NCBI GenBank assembly: GCA_009776715.1
Contig: WRNF01000114.1
Location: 1 to 5,723, forward strand
Reading direction: 5' to 3'
Source: Treponema sp.
GTDB lineage: Bacteria > Spirochaetota > Spirochaetia > Treponematales > Breznakiellaceae
DNA length: 5,723 nucleotides
The notes beneath the pieces are model-generated. The model was not told the DNA's origin and searched no databases. It saw only the letters and a program-made list of their open reading frames with translations. This document shows, one piece after another, positions 4,414-5,723 of this stretch (positions within the stretch are counted from its first letter, which is position 1; the number at the start of each line of letters is the position of its first letter). The translations under genes were made by a program, and so were the position numbers.

Positions 4414-5463
4414 TTACCTCATGGTTGGTTCGCTGCGGTGCGGCGGCTCGTTTCTTCTTTTTATCTCCCATTGAGAGGATATCATTCCGGCAAGCATCAA
4501 TAGAAACCCTATCATCGTTGCCGTGCTAAATTCTTCAGAGAGCAGTAAAGCTCCTCCTAAAGCCGCGAAGGATCCTTCAAAACAAAGGATAATGGTGGCA
4601 TGAGCAGGAGGGGCATCACGTTGAGCAACTGCCTGCAGGGTATAGGCAATTCCAACTGAGGCAAGCCCGCCGTAAAGAATGGGAATAAATGTTTCAAAGG
4701 CAATGGGAATGCTGCCATTGGATATTCCAGCAAGCAGATCAGGAAATGCAATCCAGTCAAATTTACCGGCTTGCATTAATGCAGGGGCTGCCCAAGCGAA
4801 GATGTCTTTGATATACGGTTCTGCAATGAACGCACCGGCAAGCGATAAAATACCGCATACTGCAAACTGTCCTGCCGAGAATGCAATGGGGTTAATTTTC
4901 TTTACAAAGTGATCGACTAACAGTACATGGCATGTCCAAAATAACGCGCTTATCATAGTAATTATATCGCCGGGATTAACTGAACTTAGGCTGCCGGCAT
5001 TGCATACAAAATATAAACCAGCAATGGCAAATAATGAACCAATCCATGTTGCAATTCCTGTTTTTTTACCAATAAATATTCCAAAAATCGGCGTTAGTAT
5101 TACATATAACCCAGTAATAAACCCGGCCTTGCCTGCTGTGGTAAAGATCAATCCGAACTGTTGCACAATTACCGCTACAAACATGCAAGATCCGGCTATA
5201 AGCGAGATAATTAAAAAATTTAAACTGCCTGATTTTTCTTTCGCGTTAAAAATGCTGCTAGACGGCATTTTTACGCTGTATGTAATTTTTTTTTGAATAA
5301 AAATTAAGGGCAGCAGGGAAATGCTGCCCAGAATAAACCTTATGCCGTTATACGCAAAAGGGCCGGTAAAATTAAGGCTAAAACGCTGGGCTACAAAACC
5401 AAAGCCCCATATCCCGGCGGTGAGCAAAAGAAAAATATCTGCCCGCAAAGAACGCTTTTGCAT
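4414..5463 (-). CDS. EamA/DMT-superfamily transporter
   Basis: A 349-residue inner-membrane protein of the drug/metabolite transporter superfamily, with two EamA repeats and about ten predicted helices (roughly residues 8-28, 36-57, 82-102, 108-131, 136-154, 166-183, 191-212, 258-278, 290-308 and 314-331). Typical motifs are LLTAGIWGFGFVAQRFSL in helix 1, YVILTPIFGIFIGKK closing repeat 1 and ILCFEGSFAALGGALLLSEE near the end of repeat 2. Hydrophilic insertions near 60-80 and 214-250 make it longer than the usual 290-310 residues. The substrate cannot be told from sequence; family members export amino acids, metabolites or drugs. The start lacks a clear ribosome binding site. The SPOR-domain gene ends 33 bases upstream, so expression probably depends on read-through. 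A terminator candidate begins ten bases after the stop. Confidence 0.9.
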   Translation of the reverse strand: MQKRSLRADIFLLLTAGIWGFGFVAQRFSLNFTGPFAYNGIRFILGSISLLPLIFIQKKITYSVKMPSSSIFNAKEKSGSLNFLIISLIAGSCMFVAVIVQQFGLIFTTAGKAGFITGLYVILTPIFGIFIGKKTGIATWIGSLFAIAGLYFVCNAGSLSSVNPGDIITMISALFWTCHVLLVDHFVKKINPIAFSAGQFAVCGILSLAGAFIAEPYIKDIFAWAAPALMQAGKFDWIAFPDLLAGISNGSIPIAFETFIPILYGGLASVGIAYTLQAVAQRDAPPAHATIILCFEGSFAALGGALLLSEEFSTATMIGFLLMLAGMISSQWEIKRRNEPPHRSEPTMR

Positions 5464-5496
5464 AACGCGGATAAAAAAATGTTCAGTTTTTTTGTT

Positions 5497-5723
5497 TTAC
5501 TGTTCTCTGATAATTGTATCCTTATAACCTGCTTTATCCAGTATGTCCAGTACCGATGATAATTCTGCTTCACTTACATTTTTTATTACCACACGGTAAA
5601 AATCTTCGTTTCGTTCATATTCCGGAGATAATCCTGTTTTTTGCAGATTTGCATAGGTCTCCACCGCGTTTTTTGCAATTTTATACGCGCCTACCTGCAG
5701 CTTGAAAAATTTATTCGATGCAG
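5497..5723 (-). CDS. SPOR-domain protein, C-terminal part (RlpA-like)
   Basis: The last 74 residues of a gene entering from the right edge; the rest is outside the window. The peptide begins ASNKFFKLQVGAYKIAKNA and continues with ETYANLQKTGLSPEY, FYRVVIKNVSEAELSSVLDI and AGYKDTIIREQ. This matches the SPOR fold: an FxLQVGAY first strand, a helix, the central YRVxI strand and a final helix and strand. SPOR domains bind denuded peptidoglycan at division sites; with this C-terminal position the likeliest parent is a septal lytic transglycosylase of the RlpA family, but another SPOR-domain envelope protein is possible. It has no in-frame start inside the window, so a search for complete open reading frames would miss it. 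The EamA transporter follows after 33 bases on the same strand. Confidence 0.8.
   Translation of the reverse strand, partial: ASNKFFKLQVGAYKIAKNAVETYANLQKTGLSPEYERNEDFYRVVIKNVSEAELSSVLDILDKAGYKDTIIREQ

Overview
The window looks like a chromosomal segment of a spirochaete, most probably a host-associated Treponema. The basis is indirect: moderately AT-rich DNA, E. coli-like sigma70 promoters, strong GGAGG-type ribosome binding sites, an rpsP-khpA ribosomal pair, an RlpA/SPOR-like protein, and an intergenic TTAGGGG-like heptamer array of a kind I associate with treponeme genomes. No rRNA gene, tRNA gene or species marker is present, so the genus is an inference.

Layout. Bases 1-575 hold no convincing gene. 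They contain small GC-rich hairpins, one copy (138-234) of a 97-bp dispersed repeat, a good promoter (307-336), and a 218-bp MITE-like element (332-549) bounded by terminal inverted repeats and packed with hairpins. The promoter overlaps the element's left end, so the element should be transcribed as the structured 5' leader of a plus-strand operon: an NAD(P)-binding epimerase-like protein (576-1595), an EFR1-type flavodoxin/2[4Fe-4S] ferredoxin fusion (1597-2361) and a classical short-chain dehydrogenase (2407-3231). An AT-rich terminator candidate follows (3236-3263).

The rest of the window is read from the minus strand. rpsP (bS16) and khpA (KH RNA-binding protein) have a strong promoter at 4138-4166 and a terminator candidate at 3427-3461. 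Where rimM and trmD commonly follow in other bacteria there is only about 150 bp, holding a start-less coding-like remnant that ends two bases before the terminator stem. Upstream of rpsP is the second copy of the dispersed repeat (4176-4272, inverted relative to the first). Beyond it are two opposed five-unit heptamer arrays (4288-4319 and 4373-4403). They can fold on each other and end in a T6 run on the minus strand, so they probably terminate the next minus-strand operon: a SPOR-domain protein (only its C-terminus is present, 5497-5723) followed by a ten-helix EamA/DMT transporter (4414-5463).

The proteins all belong to known families. The unexplained material is between the genes: a transcribed cloverleaf-like element with three G(CUUG)C loops, a dispersed repeat lying upstream of two unrelated promoters, and paired G-quadruplex-capable arrays placed at an operon end.
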